Shown: piece after piece, positions 18,179 through 26,545 of the stretch | Layout of the letters: each line of letters begins with the position of its first letter | How positions within the stretch are numbered: position 1 is the stretch's first letter | Source of the DNA: Cobetia amphilecti | Lineage (GTDB): Bacteria; Pseudomonadota; Gammaproteobacteria; Pseudomonadales; Halomonadaceae | Assembly (NCBI RefSeq): GCF_020217465.1 | Contig: NZ_CP084115.1 | Location: 248,001 to 312,000, forward strand | Direction of reading: 5' to 3' | Length of the DNA stretch: 64,000 nucleotides | The notes under the pieces: model-generated | The model's database searches: none | What the model was told of the DNA's origin: nothing | The model's input: the letters and a program-made list of their open reading frames with translations, nothing else | Made by a program: the position numbers and the translations under genes

Positions 18179-19517
18179 ATACGCCTTGCCCATCACCATG
18201 GTGGTGGCACTTCTGATCGGTATCTTCTCCGGCTACCCGGTGGCCTTTCTGCTCGGCGGGCTGGGCATCCTGTTCGCCTTCATCGGCGACATCCCGCTGC
18301 CGTTTCTCGGCACCGTCGGCTCGCGCATCTTCGGCGGCGTGATCGAGAACTGGCTGCTGATCGCGATTCCGCTGTTCGTGTTCATGGGGCTGATGCTGGA
18401 AAGCTCCGGCGTGGCGCGCAATCTGTTGATGACACTGCAGCGGCTGTTCGGTCGCGTGCATGGCGGTCTGGCCGTCTCGGTGGCATTGCTGGGCGTGGTG
18501 ATGGCCGCCAGTACCGGCATCATCGGTGCCTCGGTGGTCATGCTGGGCCTGCTGGCGCTGCCGGTGATGCTGGGGCAGGGCTACAAGGCCGAGATGGCCT
18601 GCGGGGTCATCGCGGCCTCCGGCACCCTGGGCATCCTGATTCCGCCCTCGATCATGCTGGTGCTGATGGGTTCCATCCTGCAGATCTCGGTGGGGGCGCT
18701 GTTCAAGGCGGCGCTGATTCCGGGGCTGATGCTCGGCGCGCTCTACGTCGCCTATCTGCTGATCACCGCCAAGCTGCGCCCGGACTGGGCACCGCTGCCG
18801 GACCAGTCGCTGCTCGGCACCGACAAGACACCGCTGCCGCTGGCACTGCTGCGTGACCTGCTCGGCCCGATGGTGCTGATCGTCGCGGTGCTGGGGTCGA
18901 TCATGACCGGTATCGCCACGCCCACCGAGGCTGCGGCCATCGGCGCGGGTGGTAGCCTGCTGCTGGCGCTGGTGATGGGCGGACTGTCCTTCTCCACCCT
19001 GCGCAACACGCTGCGCGATACCTCGCGCACCAGCGCGATGATCCTGTTCGTCGTCATCGGCGCGACCTGCTTCTCGGTGGTCTTCAAGCGCCTCGGCGGT
19101 GACTACCTGATCGAGGATGTCATCACCGGCACCGGCCTTGGCCCCTATGGCCTGCTGTTGCTGCTGATGGGGCTGATCTTCGTGCTCGGCTTCTTCCTCG
19201 AGTGGATCGAGATCAGCTTCGTGGTGCTGCCGCTGGTGGCGCCGGTGGTCGAGGCGCTGGACTTCGGGCTCGGGCTTTCCGGTCAGGGGCTGCTGGTGTG
19301 GTTCGCGATTCTGGTCGCCATCAATCTGCAGACGAGTTTCCTGACGCCACCCTTCGGCTATGCGTTGTTCTACCTCAAGGGCATCACCGCCGGGCAGGTG
19401 TCCATTGGCACCATCTATCGCTCGATTCTGCCCTTCGTCGGCTTGCAGCTGGCGGGTCTGATCCTGTGCATGATGTTCCCGGCGCTGGTGCTGTGGCTGC
19501 CGGGGCTGATGCCCTGA
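18168..19517 (+). CDS. TRAP transporter large permease (DctM family)
   Basis: 449 residues from ATG 18168 (GGAG 8 nt upstream); ATG 18162 is in frame 6 nt earlier. About 12 membrane segments with the DctM signatures GYPVAFLLGGLGI, ASTGIIGASVVMLGLLALPVML, the conserved SGTLGILIPPSIMLVLMG and GIATPTEAAAIGAGGSLLLA. Na+-coupled transport of the ligand delivered by the binding protein. It overlaps dctQ by 11 bp, third gene of the operon. Confidence 0.93.
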   Translation: MLAEYALPITMVVALLIGIFSGYPVAFLLGGLGILFAFIGDIPLPFLGTVGSRIFGGVIENWLLIAIPLFVFMGLMLESSGVARNLLMTLQRLFGRVHGGLAVSVALLGVVMAASTGIIGASVVMLGLLALPVMLGQGYKAEMACGVIAASGTLGILIPPSIMLVLMGSILQISVGALFKAALIPGLMLGALYVAYLLITAKLRPDWAPLPDQSLLGTDKTPLPLALLRDLLGPMVLIVAVLGSIMTGIATPTEAAAIGAGGSLLLALVMGGLSFSTLRNTLRDTSRTSAMILFVVIGATCFSVVFKRLGGDYLIEDVITGTGLGPYGLLLLLMGLIFVLGFFLEWIEISFVVLPLVAPVVEALDFGLGLSGQGLLVWFAILVAINLQTSFLTPPFGYALFYLKGITAGQVSIGTIYRSILPFVGLQLAGLILCMMFPALVLWLPGLMP

Positions 19518-19641
19518 CGCACGCCACTTGGGGCATCACAGGGAGGTGATGCCCGGGTAAGCAGAGGGCAGAGCAGCGCAGCGCAGCGCGGCATGAGGCA
19601 CGCAGGGGCGACCCTTCGGGGGTTCTATCAGGGAGAATGAG

Positions 19642-20265
19642 ATGCTGCCACGACGCAGGGTATTGATCGCGGGGCAGGGGGAGTGGCTGGAGGCCATGGC
19701 GCGCACCTTCCTGGAAGATGGCGCCATCATCGCCCTGATGGGCACCGCGCCGGCGGACCTCGAACGCGTGCTGGATGCACTGGGCGGTGAGCAGTCGGAC
19801 CGCTTCGGCCAGGTGGTCGGCGAAGGCTGCTTCGAGACACTGGTGGCGCGTCTCGGGCGCCTCGATGTGCTGGTCTGCATGCCGCCGCAGGCCATGGCCG
19901 GGCAGTCGCTGGAAGCCTGTCTGGTCGCGCAGGTCGCCGGCCCCGGCGCCTTGCTCAAGGCGGCCTGTGCGCGCATGTTGCGCCACGGCGGACGCCTGCT
20001 GGCCGTGGCACCACCGCTGCCTTCGCAGCCGTCCTCATCGCTGCCCTCGCAGCTATCCTCGCAGGAGCATCACGGCACTGCCATGGCGCAGGCGGCGCTG
20101 AGTGAGCTGATCCAGCGGCTGGCGTCACGCGCGCCGGACAAGGTACGCGCCAATCTGCTGTGCCCAGAGGGCAGCCGACCGGACGCCGTGGCGGAATGCG
20201 CGCGCTTTCTTGCCGGTGGCGCCGGGCGCTCCCTCAATGGTCAGGTGCTGCACCTGAGCGACTGA
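19642..20265 (+). CDS. degenerate short-chain dehydrogenase-like protein
   Basis: 207 residues, GGGAGAAT before the ATG. The fold is SDR-like: IAGQGEWLEAMARTFLEDGA for the nucleotide loop, DRFGQVV, GRLDVLVCMPP where active SDRs have NAG, and a C-terminal GRSLNGQVLHLSD like the SDR ending GQVLHVDGG. The catalytic tetrad is lost: the YxxxK segment reads GTAMAQAAL, without Tyr or Lys, and the Ser strand is interrupted by a Pro/Ser/Gln-rich insert from a short DNA repeat. Probably not an oxidoreductase; a pseudoenzyme or decaying gene. It lies 124 nt after dctM, last in the TRAP operon, followed by a terminator. Confidence 0.75.
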   Translation: MLPRRRVLIAGQGEWLEAMARTFLEDGAIIALMGTAPADLERVLDALGGEQSDRFGQVVGEGCFETLVARLGRLDVLVCMPPQAMAGQSLEACLVAQVAGPGALLKAACARMLRHGGRLLAVAPPLPSQPSSSLPSQLSSQEHHGTAMAQAALSELIQRLASRAPDKVRANLLCPEGSRPDAVAECARFLAGGAGRSLNGQVLHLSD

Positions 20266-20289
20266 TCTCCCGACAGACGTTTTACAACA

Positions 20290-20320
20290 CAAGCGGCCGT
20301 GGCATTGCCACGGCCGCTTG
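20290..20320 (+). terminator. strong hairpin after the TRAP operon
   Basis: Nearly perfect 15-bp arms CAAGCGGCCGTGGCA and TGCCACGGCCGCTTG. No T-run follows, so it may be a stability or rho-assisted end. Confidence 0.6.
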
Positions 20321-20350
20321 TCGTCGTCTGCTGGTCTGACATATGGCCAA

Positions 20351-20381
20351 TTTGATCAAATATACGTCCAATTATATCAAT
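20351..20381 (+). promoter_or_regulatory. AT-rich promoter/operator before the dioxygenase operon
   Basis: A sudden AT-rich stretch contains the palindrome TTTGATCAAA and a looser dyad TTGATCAAAT...ATTATATCAA (7 of 10 matching). Likely promoter with a repressor or activator site for the operon starting at 20498. The regulator is not identified. Confidence 0.4.
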
Positions 20382-20497
20382 CCGCTCTGGCTGAAGTGAT
20401 TAAGGTAGAAGGAGACTCAGCGTCGCACCAGCATCCGCGAGCAGGTACCTGACCAGTAAGACAACAGTGCCGCTCCCTCAGCCGTGGAGATCATCGA

Positions 20498-21652
20498 GTG
20501 CCCAGCAGACCGCATTCCGTCAGCCTGAAAGACCATGGACAACAACTGCATCTGAGCCACGCCGAGGGCGATCTGACCCTCGAGGCGCTCTGGCTGCGTG
20601 AGCGGAGTCCCGATGAAACGACGCTCGACTCCCTCACCGGTCAGCGCCTGATCGAGGCGGCGGACCTGCCGCTGGACTTGAGCCTGACTCAGGCGCAGCT
20701 GGATGGCGACACGCTGTCACTGGCCTTCAGTGACGGCCATGCGGCAAGCTTCTCGCTGGCGTCCCTGCTGGCGGAGTGTCAGCCGTGTGAGGCCTATCAG
20801 GGCATGACCTTCTGGCAGGGGAGTCTCGCCCAGCTGCCCGAGGCCGACTTCGCCGCAGCACTGGACGATGACGCGGCCTTGCTGGACATGCTCGAGCAGT
20901 TGCAGCGCTTCGGCTTCGTGCGGGTCAGCGGCGTGCCGGACACGGAGGACGGCATGCAGGGGCTGATCCACCGTATCGGGCCGCTGCGGCGCACCAACTG
21001 GGGCGGTATCGCCGACGTGAAATCCGTCGCCAATGCCTATGACCTCACGATGACCCAGCGCGGGCTGGAGCCGCATACCGACAATCCCTACCGCGACCCG
21101 ATTCCGGGCTATATCTGGCTGCACTGTCTGCGCAACGCGGCCCAGGGCGGCGACAGCATGCTGGTGGATGGCTTCAGTGCGGCAGAGCGCCTGCGGCGTG
21201 AAGACCCCGAGGCCTTCGCCTGCCTGACAGAAGTCAGCCCCGGCTTCCGTTATCACGACGCCACCACACGCCTGGAAAGCGAAGGCCCGCTGATCGAGCT
21301 GGACAGCCGTGGTCAGGTCGCCCGGGTACGTTTCTCCAACCGCACCGAGCGGGTGCCGGCGCTGCCCGGCGCGACGCTGCTTCGCTACTACGCTGCCCGC
21401 CAAGCGTTCTACCGCCTGATCTCCGGTGACGACTTCACGTTGCATCTCAAGCTGGCACCGGGCCAGATGCTGATCATGGACAACTACCGGCTGTTCCATG
21501 GCCGCAGCGCCTTCCAGCTGGAGGGCGGCATCCGTCATATGCGCCAGGGCTATGTGGATCGTGACTCCACCGCCAGCCGCCGTCTGCTGCTGGCCGATCA
21601 GCTCGCCGGTCAGCGCGACGGTCAGTTCGCCAATGAGGAGGCCAGCGCATGA
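20498..21652 (+). CDS. gamma-butyrobetaine hydroxylase-like Fe(II)/2-oxoglutarate dioxygenase
   Basis: 384 residues with a GTG start (GGAG 9 nt upstream). An N-terminal DUF971-like domain (LEALWLRERSPDETTLDSLTGQRL) precedes a TauD/TfdA dioxygenase domain. Iron ligands are His193 and Asp195 in LEPHTDNPYRDPIPG and His334 in LFHGRSAF; RHMRQGYVDRD carries the 2-oxoglutarate arginine. In true GBBH the N-terminal domain binds zinc through a WLRDNCxCxxC-type motif; here those cysteines are absent. The HD-domain gene overlaps by 4 bp, the arrangement of PhnY/PhnZ and TmpA/TmpB, where a dioxygenase hydroxylates a phosphonate and an HD oxygenase cleaves it. A betaine-type binding protein follows. A quaternary ammonium substrate is likely; GBB, trimethylaminoethylphosphonate or another compound cannot be told apart here. 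Confidence 0.82.
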   Translation: MPSRPHSVSLKDHGQQLHLSHAEGDLTLEALWLRERSPDETTLDSLTGQRLIEAADLPLDLSLTQAQLDGDTLSLAFSDGHAASFSLASLLAECQPCEAYQGMTFWQGSLAQLPEADFAAALDDDAALLDMLEQLQRFGFVRVSGVPDTEDGMQGLIHRIGPLRRTNWGGIADVKSVANAYDLTMTQRGLEPHTDNPYRDPIPGYIWLHCLRNAAQGGDSMLVDGFSAAERLRREDPEAFACLTEVSPGFRYHDATTRLESEGPLIELDSRGQVARVRFSNRTERVPALPGATLLRYYAARQAFYRLISGDDFTLHLKLAPGQMLIMDNYRLFHGRSAFQLEGGIRHMRQGYVDRDSTASRRLLLADQLAGQRDGQFANEEASA

Positions 21653-22293
21653 GCGAGCAGGCCCGCTTCCGCAGTTTCGAGGAAAGCACGCATGCCGAGT
21701 GGGCGCTGATCGATGCGCGCTTCCGGGAATATCAGTCTGATGCCTGCCGGCGTGTGCTTGAACATCTGGGGCGTCTCAAGGGCGATCACCACGGCTATCC
21801 GGTCGATCGCTACGAACACTGCCTGCAGACCGCCACCCGCGCGCTGCGCGCCGGCGCCGATGAGGAGATGGTGGTCTGCGCGCTGCTGCATGACATCGGC
21901 GATGACCTGGCACCGGCCAATCATGCCGAGATCGCCGCCGGTATCCTCGAGCCGTTCATCGACCCGCTGAACACCTGGATGATTCGTCATCACGAGCTGT
22001 TCCAGGGCTATCACTACCGCGAATTCTTCGGTCAGGACCGCCACGCCCGCGAGGCACATGCCGGGCATCCCGCCTATGAGCGCACCGTGCGCTTCTGTGA
22101 CGAGTGGGACCAGACCAGCTTCGACCCCGAATATGACACCCTGCCGCTGGAGCATTTCATCCCGATGCTGGAGCGCGTGATGGCGCGCGCGCCCTTCGGC
22201 GGCTTGCCGGATCTGGTGCCGGAGCCAGAACTTGAGACAAAAATGGAGCCAGAACTTGAGAAGGGCATGGCCAGGCAGGCCAGTGCTCGCTGA
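21649..22293 (+). CDS. HD-domain protein, possible diiron oxygenase (TmpB/PhnZ-like)
   Basis: 214 residues, start overlaps the dioxygenase stop (ATGA). The HD metal set is complete: His57 (RYEHCLQ), His81-Asp82 (LLHDIGDD), His92 (NHAEIAAGI), His114 or 115 (IRHHELFQGYHY) and Asp151 or 154 (FCDEWD). Six-ligand HD sites of this sort bind two metals and occur in phosphohydrolases and in mixed-valent diiron oxygenases such as PhnZ, TmpB and MIOX. The segment HHGYPVDRYEH replaces the Tyr/Glu-bearing DYIGE...LEH text remembered for PhnZ, so a PhnZ reaction is not assured. The last 25 residues are a slippage repeat (PEPELETKMEPELE). Co-transcription with a 2-oxoglutarate dioxygenase is the main clue to its job. 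Confidence 0.8.
   Translation: MSEQARFRSFEESTHAEWALIDARFREYQSDACRRVLEHLGRLKGDHHGYPVDRYEHCLQTATRALRAGADEEMVVCALLHDIGDDLAPANHAEIAAGILEPFIDPLNTWMIRHHELFQGYHYREFFGQDRHAREAHAGHPAYERTVRFCDEWDQTSFDPEYDTLPLEHFIPMLERVMARAPFGGLPDLVPEPELETKMEPELEKGMARQASAR
22222..22260 (+). repeat. 24-nt spaced direct repeat at the 3' end of the HD gene
   Basis: GAGCCAGAACTTGAG occurs at 22222-22236 and 22246-22260, in frame, coding for EPELE twice. Confidence 0.8.
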
Positions 22294-22490
22294 AGGCGCA
22301 CTCCTCCGGAGGGTAAAGCTCCAACGAATCAATTGCTTGCGACGCAGCAGGGCGGAGAAGACACAAGCACCGTCAACGACAACGACAGCGCCGTGAGCGA
22401 TGGACACGCACGACGACCGCCATATACGAAGCCTTTCAGCCCCGACAACAACAAGGCCCGGCGCGACCGGAACCGACAAGGAAAGACACG

Positions 22491-23465
22491 ATGACCACCA
22501 CCCCGTACCCCCTGACACCTACGACGAAGCACGGCGTCCGCCGTGGTCTGCTTGCCCTCGTGACCCTGCTGCTCGGCACGGCTAGCCTGGCAGCCTCGGC
22601 CCAGGACAAGGATGACGAGCTGACGCTGATCGTGCCGCCGTGGCCCGGCGTCACCGTCAAGAGCGAGATCGTCGCCCAGATTCTCGCCCCGCTGGGTTAC
22701 GACGTGGAGCGACAGGAAGTCAGCTCCACCGTCGGCTACAACACCCTGACCACTGGCGACAGCGACGCCTTCCTCGCGGGCTGGCTGCCTGCCCAGAAAG
22801 ACAGTTATGACGCGGCCATGGCCGCCGGTGCGATCACCGATCTCGGCAACAACGTCACCGGCGCCCGCATGGGCTTCGCGGTGCCGGGCTATGTCTACGA
22901 GGCCGGCATCCACAGCGCCGCAGACCTTGCCGCCCACGCCGAGAAATTCGACGAGACCGTCTACTCCATCGAAAGCGGTTCCACCATCAGTGACATGCTC
23001 AATGGCGCCATCGACAATGATGTCTATGGCCTGGGCGACTGGGATGCGATGGAGTCCTCGACGCCCGGCATGCTCAGCGAGGTACGTGCCGCCCAGCGCG
23101 AACAACGCTGGATCGCCTTCTACGGCTGGACACCGCACTGGATGGTGCCGGAATTCGACACCCATATCCTGGCAGACCCGGAGTCGGTGTTCGGCCCCGA
23201 CAATGGCGCCAGTGACGTCAAGACCGTCGTGCGTACCGCCTATGCCGAAGCCAATCCCAACCTCGCCCGCTTCCTCGATCAGCTGGTCTTCAGCTCCGAA
23301 GAGCAGAGCGGCTTCATCCTCGATTACAGCCTGAAGGAGCGTGACCTCGATGAGGTGGCGCACGACTGGCTGGCCGCCAATCCAGACCGGCTGGCGGAAT
23401 TTCTCGCCGACGTGACCACACGCGATGGCGAGGATGCCCTGGCCGCCGTGAAGGCCAGCCTGTGA
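22491..23465 (+). CDS. glycine betaine/choline-type ABC substrate-binding protein (OpuAC family)
   Basis: 324 residues, AAGGAAAG before the ATG. A signal peptide ends near SLAASAQ/DKDD. The mature protein is of the OpuAC/ProX class: LTLIVPPWPGVTVKSEIVAQIL, YNTLTTGDSDAFLAGWLP, GARMGFAVPGYVYE, GSTISDMLN and FYGWTPHWMVPEFD, with several Trp/Tyr residues able to cage a quaternary amine. Its own permease and ATPase are not adjacent: the ABC genes that follow are of the polar amino-acid type with a separate binding protein. It lies 197 nt after the HD gene on the same strand and probably brings in the substrate of the dioxygenase pair, perhaps docking to a transporter elsewhere. Confidence 0.88.
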   Translation: MTTTPYPLTPTTKHGVRRGLLALVTLLLGTASLAASAQDKDDELTLIVPPWPGVTVKSEIVAQILAPLGYDVERQEVSSTVGYNTLTTGDSDAFLAGWLPAQKDSYDAAMAAGAITDLGNNVTGARMGFAVPGYVYEAGIHSAADLAAHAEKFDETVYSIESGSTISDMLNGAIDNDVYGLGDWDAMESSTPGMLSEVRAAQREQRWIAFYGWTPHWMVPEFDTHILADPESVFGPDNGASDVKTVVRTAYAEANPNLARFLDQLVFSSEEQSGFILDYSLKERDLDEVAHDWLAANPDRLAEFLADVTTRDGEDALAAVKASL

Positions 23466-23867
23466 GGCTGACCTAGCCTTGCTGCCGCCTTGACGGCGTG
23501 GGCGGGCGCCGAGGGATGGCTCCCGCCCATGGCCTCGTATTGCCCAAGCCTCGCAGCGCCCAGGCCTCGTCGCGTCCAGGACGCGCAATCCGTGAACCAC
23601 GACCCTGCTTGCCATGCCTCTGGCGTGGAAAGTCGCAATGTGGAACGCCTCTTGCTATACAAGTGTATCAATAATCGTTCGCTTGATTGCAGCTCGATCG
23701 CCGATTGCGCAGCCCGCCGCGGCCCGCAGCGGCAAGACAGGCGTCATCCGCGCATCGTCCGTCAGGCCCGGCAGCATCACGCCGCACCAGCAGGGTGCGT
23801 CACGCCGCTAGCGGCTGCACGATCGCCCATTTCACGCCAGCCACAGCCACCCACTTGTGAGTCGCTC
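23466..23867. other. intergenic region before the ABC ATPase gene
   Basis: About 400 bases. The ATPase frame is open leftwards to 23490 but without conserved sequence. The only clear signal is the AT-rich dyad at 23657-23668, listed separately, which suggests that the amino-acid-type ABC operon has its own promoter. Confidence 0.5.
23657..23668. promoter_or_regulatory. dyad ATACA-AG-TGTAT, candidate operator
   Basis: ATACAAGTGTAT is a 5-2-5 inverted repeat inside the only AT-rich patch of this gap, with promoter-like text (TTGCTATAC, TATCAATAAT) around it. GntR-type repressors bind dyads of this shape; the regulator is unknown. Confidence 0.4.
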
Positions 23868-24755
23868 ATGACTATCTCGCCCTCGAACGTATCTCCCATG
23901 ACCCGCTCGAAGAATGCAGACAGTGACGGCATCTCCCAGCCTCAGCAGGCGCGCCCGGACGGCCAGGCAAGACCCGCGCGCGCTGCCTCGAATCGGGTCG
24001 TCGTCGAAGCCAGCAATATCGTCAAGCACTACGGTGATCTGGCGGTGCTGCACGACGTGTCCCTGCGCGTGAAGGAAGGCACCGTCACCACCATCATCGG
24101 CGCCAGTGGCTCCGGCAAGAGCACCTTGCTGCGCTGCATGAACCTGCTCGAGCGCCCCGATCGGGGCGAGCTGTCGATCGCCGATGAGCATGTGCGCTTC
24201 GACCGCGACAGCCGTGGTGGCCTCATCGGGCTGGATCGTCGTCAGATCCAGCGCCTGCGCTCCAAGGTCACCATGGTCTTCCAGCAGTTCAATCTGTGGC
24301 CGCACCTGACCGTGCTCGGCAATGTCGCCGAGGCACCGATGCGCGTGAAGGGCATGTCACGCCGCGAGGCGACGCGCATCGCGGAGCACTATCTGGAACG
24401 TGTCGGCATGCTGGAACGCGCCGACAGCTATCCGGCCTTTCTCTCCGGCGGCCAGCAGCAGCGGGTCGCGATCGCGCGTGCGCTGGCGATGGAGCCGCGC
24501 GTGCTGCTCTTCGATGAGCCGACCTCGGCGCTGGACCCGGAGCGGGTCAGTGAAGTGCTCGGCGTCATCCGCAGCCTCGCCGATGAGGGCCGCACCATGC
24601 TGATGGTGACCCACGAGATGGCCTTCGCCAGAGAAGTCTCCGATCAGATCGTGTTCCTCGATGAGGGCAGGGTAGGCGTGGCCGGAAGCCCGGCGGAGGT
24701 CTTCGAGCAGACCGAGCACGAGCGCTGCCGCCGCTTCATCGCACCGGCCGCCTGA
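23868..24755 (+). CDS. polar amino-acid-type ABC transporter ATPase
   Basis: 295 residues from ATG 23868 (chosen as the first ATG near the domain; weak GTGAG upstream, ATG 23898 also possible). Walker A GASGSGKST, Q-loop VFQQFNLWPHLTVLGNV, signature LSGGQQQRVAIARALAME, Walker B VLLFDEPTSALDPE and H-loop MLMVTHEM are intact. It is of the HisP/GlnQ class and energises the two permeases at 25825 and 26546. The first 40 residues are a Ser/Gln/Arg-rich extension not seen in usual members, which are about 240-260 long. Confidence 0.93.
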   Translation: MTISPSNVSPMTRSKNADSDGISQPQQARPDGQARPARAASNRVVVEASNIVKHYGDLAVLHDVSLRVKEGTVTTIIGASGSGKSTLLRCMNLLERPDRGELSIADEHVRFDRDSRGGLIGLDRRQIQRLRSKVTMVFQQFNLWPHLTVLGNVAEAPMRVKGMSRREATRIAEHYLERVGMLERADSYPAFLSGGQQQRVAIARALAMEPRVLLFDEPTSALDPERVSEVLGVIRSLADEGRTMLMVTHEMAFAREVSDQIVFLDEGRVGVAGSPAEVFEQTEHERCRRFIAPAA

Positions 24756-24834
24756 GCCCTGCTTGCATCACCCCGGCATGGACCTCCCCGCCATGACGTA
24801 GATGGACCCACAACAACAGCCAGGAGATGGCCTG

Positions 24835-25728
24835 ATGACCTTGATGAACGACGCTGGATTCGCTGCCAAGACACCTTCACTGACCACGCGCGGAACGCGT
24901 TCTGCCTCTGCTTCCACTTCCACCTCTGCCCCCACCTCTGCGCTGCGCAAGCTGGCAGGCGCCCTGATGATGGGGGGACTGGCGGTGGGTGGACTGACGC
25001 TGGGCGCCGCTCAGGTGCATGCCGCCGACACCCTCAAGATCGGTATCTCCGCGGAACCTTACCCGCCCTTTACTTACACCTCCGCCAGCGGCGAGTGGAC
25101 CGGTTTTGAAGTGGAGCTGGCCGAGGCGATCTGTGACGCCATGCAGCGTGAATGCGAGATCACCCCGACCGGCTGGAGCGGCATCATCCCCTCACTGAAG
25201 GCCGGTCGCATCGACATGATCATGAATTCGATGACCATCACCAAGGCCCGCGAGAAGGTCATCGACTTCAGCATCCCCTACTACAACTCGCCCGGCGCCT
25301 ACGTGGCCGCCAAGGATCTCGAACTCGAGATTCCGGACGGCCTCGACGGCAAGATTCTCGGCACCCAGGCGGCGACCACCCACGCCAACTTCGCGCGTCG
25401 AGCACTGCGCAGCACTGGCGTCGATGTGCGCCTGTATGACCAGCAGGAGCAGGTCAACAGTGACCTGCTGTCCGGGCGCGTGGACGTGATCCTGGCCGAC
25501 GAGATCGCCATGAGCGCACTGGTCAAGCGTGACGAGGCCAGCAACTTCGAGATCAAGGCGACCACGCCGCAGCACGAGGCCTACGGCATCGGTGCCGGTG
25601 TCGGGGTACGCAAGGAAGATGGCGCGCTGAAAGAGGCGCTCGATGGCGCCATCCACCAGGTCTATGCGAACGGCACCTGCACGGCGCTCTCGAACAAGTA
25701 CTTCGATACCGACGTCTGCCTGGGCTGA
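24835..25728 (+). CDS. ABC substrate-binding protein, polar amino-acid type
   Basis: 297 residues from ATG 24835 (AGGAG 8 nt upstream; the frame opens at 24802 without a site). A long Ser/Thr-rich leader ends at GAAQVHA/AD. The SBP_bac_3 fold is clear: LKIGISAEPYPPFTYTSASGEWTGFEVELAEAI, GWSGIIPSLKAGRIDMIMNSM, TITKAREKVIDFSIPYY, and late CTALSNKYFDTDVC. The family binds basic or other amino acids and opines in the periplasm. The Arg and Asp of the amino-acid clamp look present. It is in one operon with the ATPase and both permeases. Confidence 0.92.
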   Translation: MTLMNDAGFAAKTPSLTTRGTRSASASTSTSAPTSALRKLAGALMMGGLAVGGLTLGAAQVHAADTLKIGISAEPYPPFTYTSASGEWTGFEVELAEAICDAMQRECEITPTGWSGIIPSLKAGRIDMIMNSMTITKAREKVIDFSIPYYNSPGAYVAAKDLELEIPDGLDGKILGTQAATTHANFARRALRSTGVDVRLYDQQEQVNSDLLSGRVDVILADEIAMSALVKRDEASNFEIKATTPQHEAYGIGAGVGVRKEDGALKEALDGAIHQVYANGTCTALSNKYFDTDVCLG

Positions 25729-25824
25729 TCCTGCGCGTGCTGGCCGGCCGGCTGAGGTCGCCCGGTCAGCACGCCTCGCGTATCGCATCCGCCATTTCCT
25801 ACTGATACGAGAAGGACGCTGATC

Positions 25825-26544
25825 ATGTCCCAGTTCGCCCAGGAAGGGCTCGCCGATTGGGCGGCCCCGATACTCGCCGGCGCCGTCACCACCCTGCAGA
25901 TCGCCTTCGCCGCCTACGCCATCGGCTTGCTGCTCGGGCTGGTGGGAGCGGCGTCACGACTCAGCCCCTGGGCGCCGCTGCGCGCGCTGGCCACCAGCTA
26001 TTCGACGGCCGTGCGTGCGGTGCCGGAATTGCTGCTGATCATCCTGCTGTATTACGGCGGCTCCCAGGCGCTCACTGCCCTGATGAACGCGCTGGGTGTC
26101 GCTGGCAAGGTCGAGATCAGCGGCTTCGTCACCGCCGTCGGCGTACTGGCCTTCGTGCAGGGCGCCTACATGACCGAAGTCTTTCGCGGCGCCATCCTGG
26201 CCATTCCCAAGGGCCAGCTGGAAGCGGCCGATGCCTACGGCTTCTCGCCCATGGCGCGCTTTCGCTACATCACGCTGCCGGGCATGTTGCCCAACGCACT
26301 GCCGGGCATGTCCAACCTGTGGCTGATCCTGATCAAGGACACCGCCCTGATCAGCGTCATCGGCTTCAGCGAGCTGTTCTTCACCGTGCAGCAGGCGGCC
26401 GCCAGTTCGCGCGCCTATTTCCTGTTCTACAGCGTGGCGGGGCTGCTCTATCTGCTGATGACCCTGACCTCGAGCGCCGCGTTCAGTCGTCTGGAGCGCT
26501 ACGTGCGCCGCGGCGAACCCGATATTTCAGCCCAGGAGGCGTGA
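25825..26544 (+). CDS. ABC permease, HisQ/GlnP type (first)
   Basis: 239 residues, AAGGA before the ATG. Five or so membrane segments: ILAGAVTTLQIAFAAYAIGLLLGLVG, VPELLLIILLYYGG, ISGFVTAVGVLAFVQGAY, NALPGMSNLWLILIKDTALISVIG and YFLFYSVAGLLYLLMTL. The EAA loop reads EVFRGAILAIPKGQLEAADAYGFSP. It heterodimerises with the next gene product. Stop and next start are separated by one base. Confidence 0.93.
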   Translation: MSQFAQEGLADWAAPILAGAVTTLQIAFAAYAIGLLLGLVGAASRLSPWAPLRALATSYSTAVRAVPELLLIILLYYGGSQALTALMNALGVAGKVEISGFVTAVGVLAFVQGAYMTEVFRGAILAIPKGQLEAADAYGFSPMARFRYITLPGMLPNALPGMSNLWLILIKDTALISVIGFSELFFTVQQAAASSRAYFLFYSVAGLLYLLMTLTSSAAFSRLERYVRRGEPDISAQEA

Positions 26545-26545
26545 C

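Noticed and set aside
22329-23615. Open minus-strand frame of 428 codons opposite the OpuAC-type gene
   Set aside because: Antisense shadow of a clear periplasmic binding protein.
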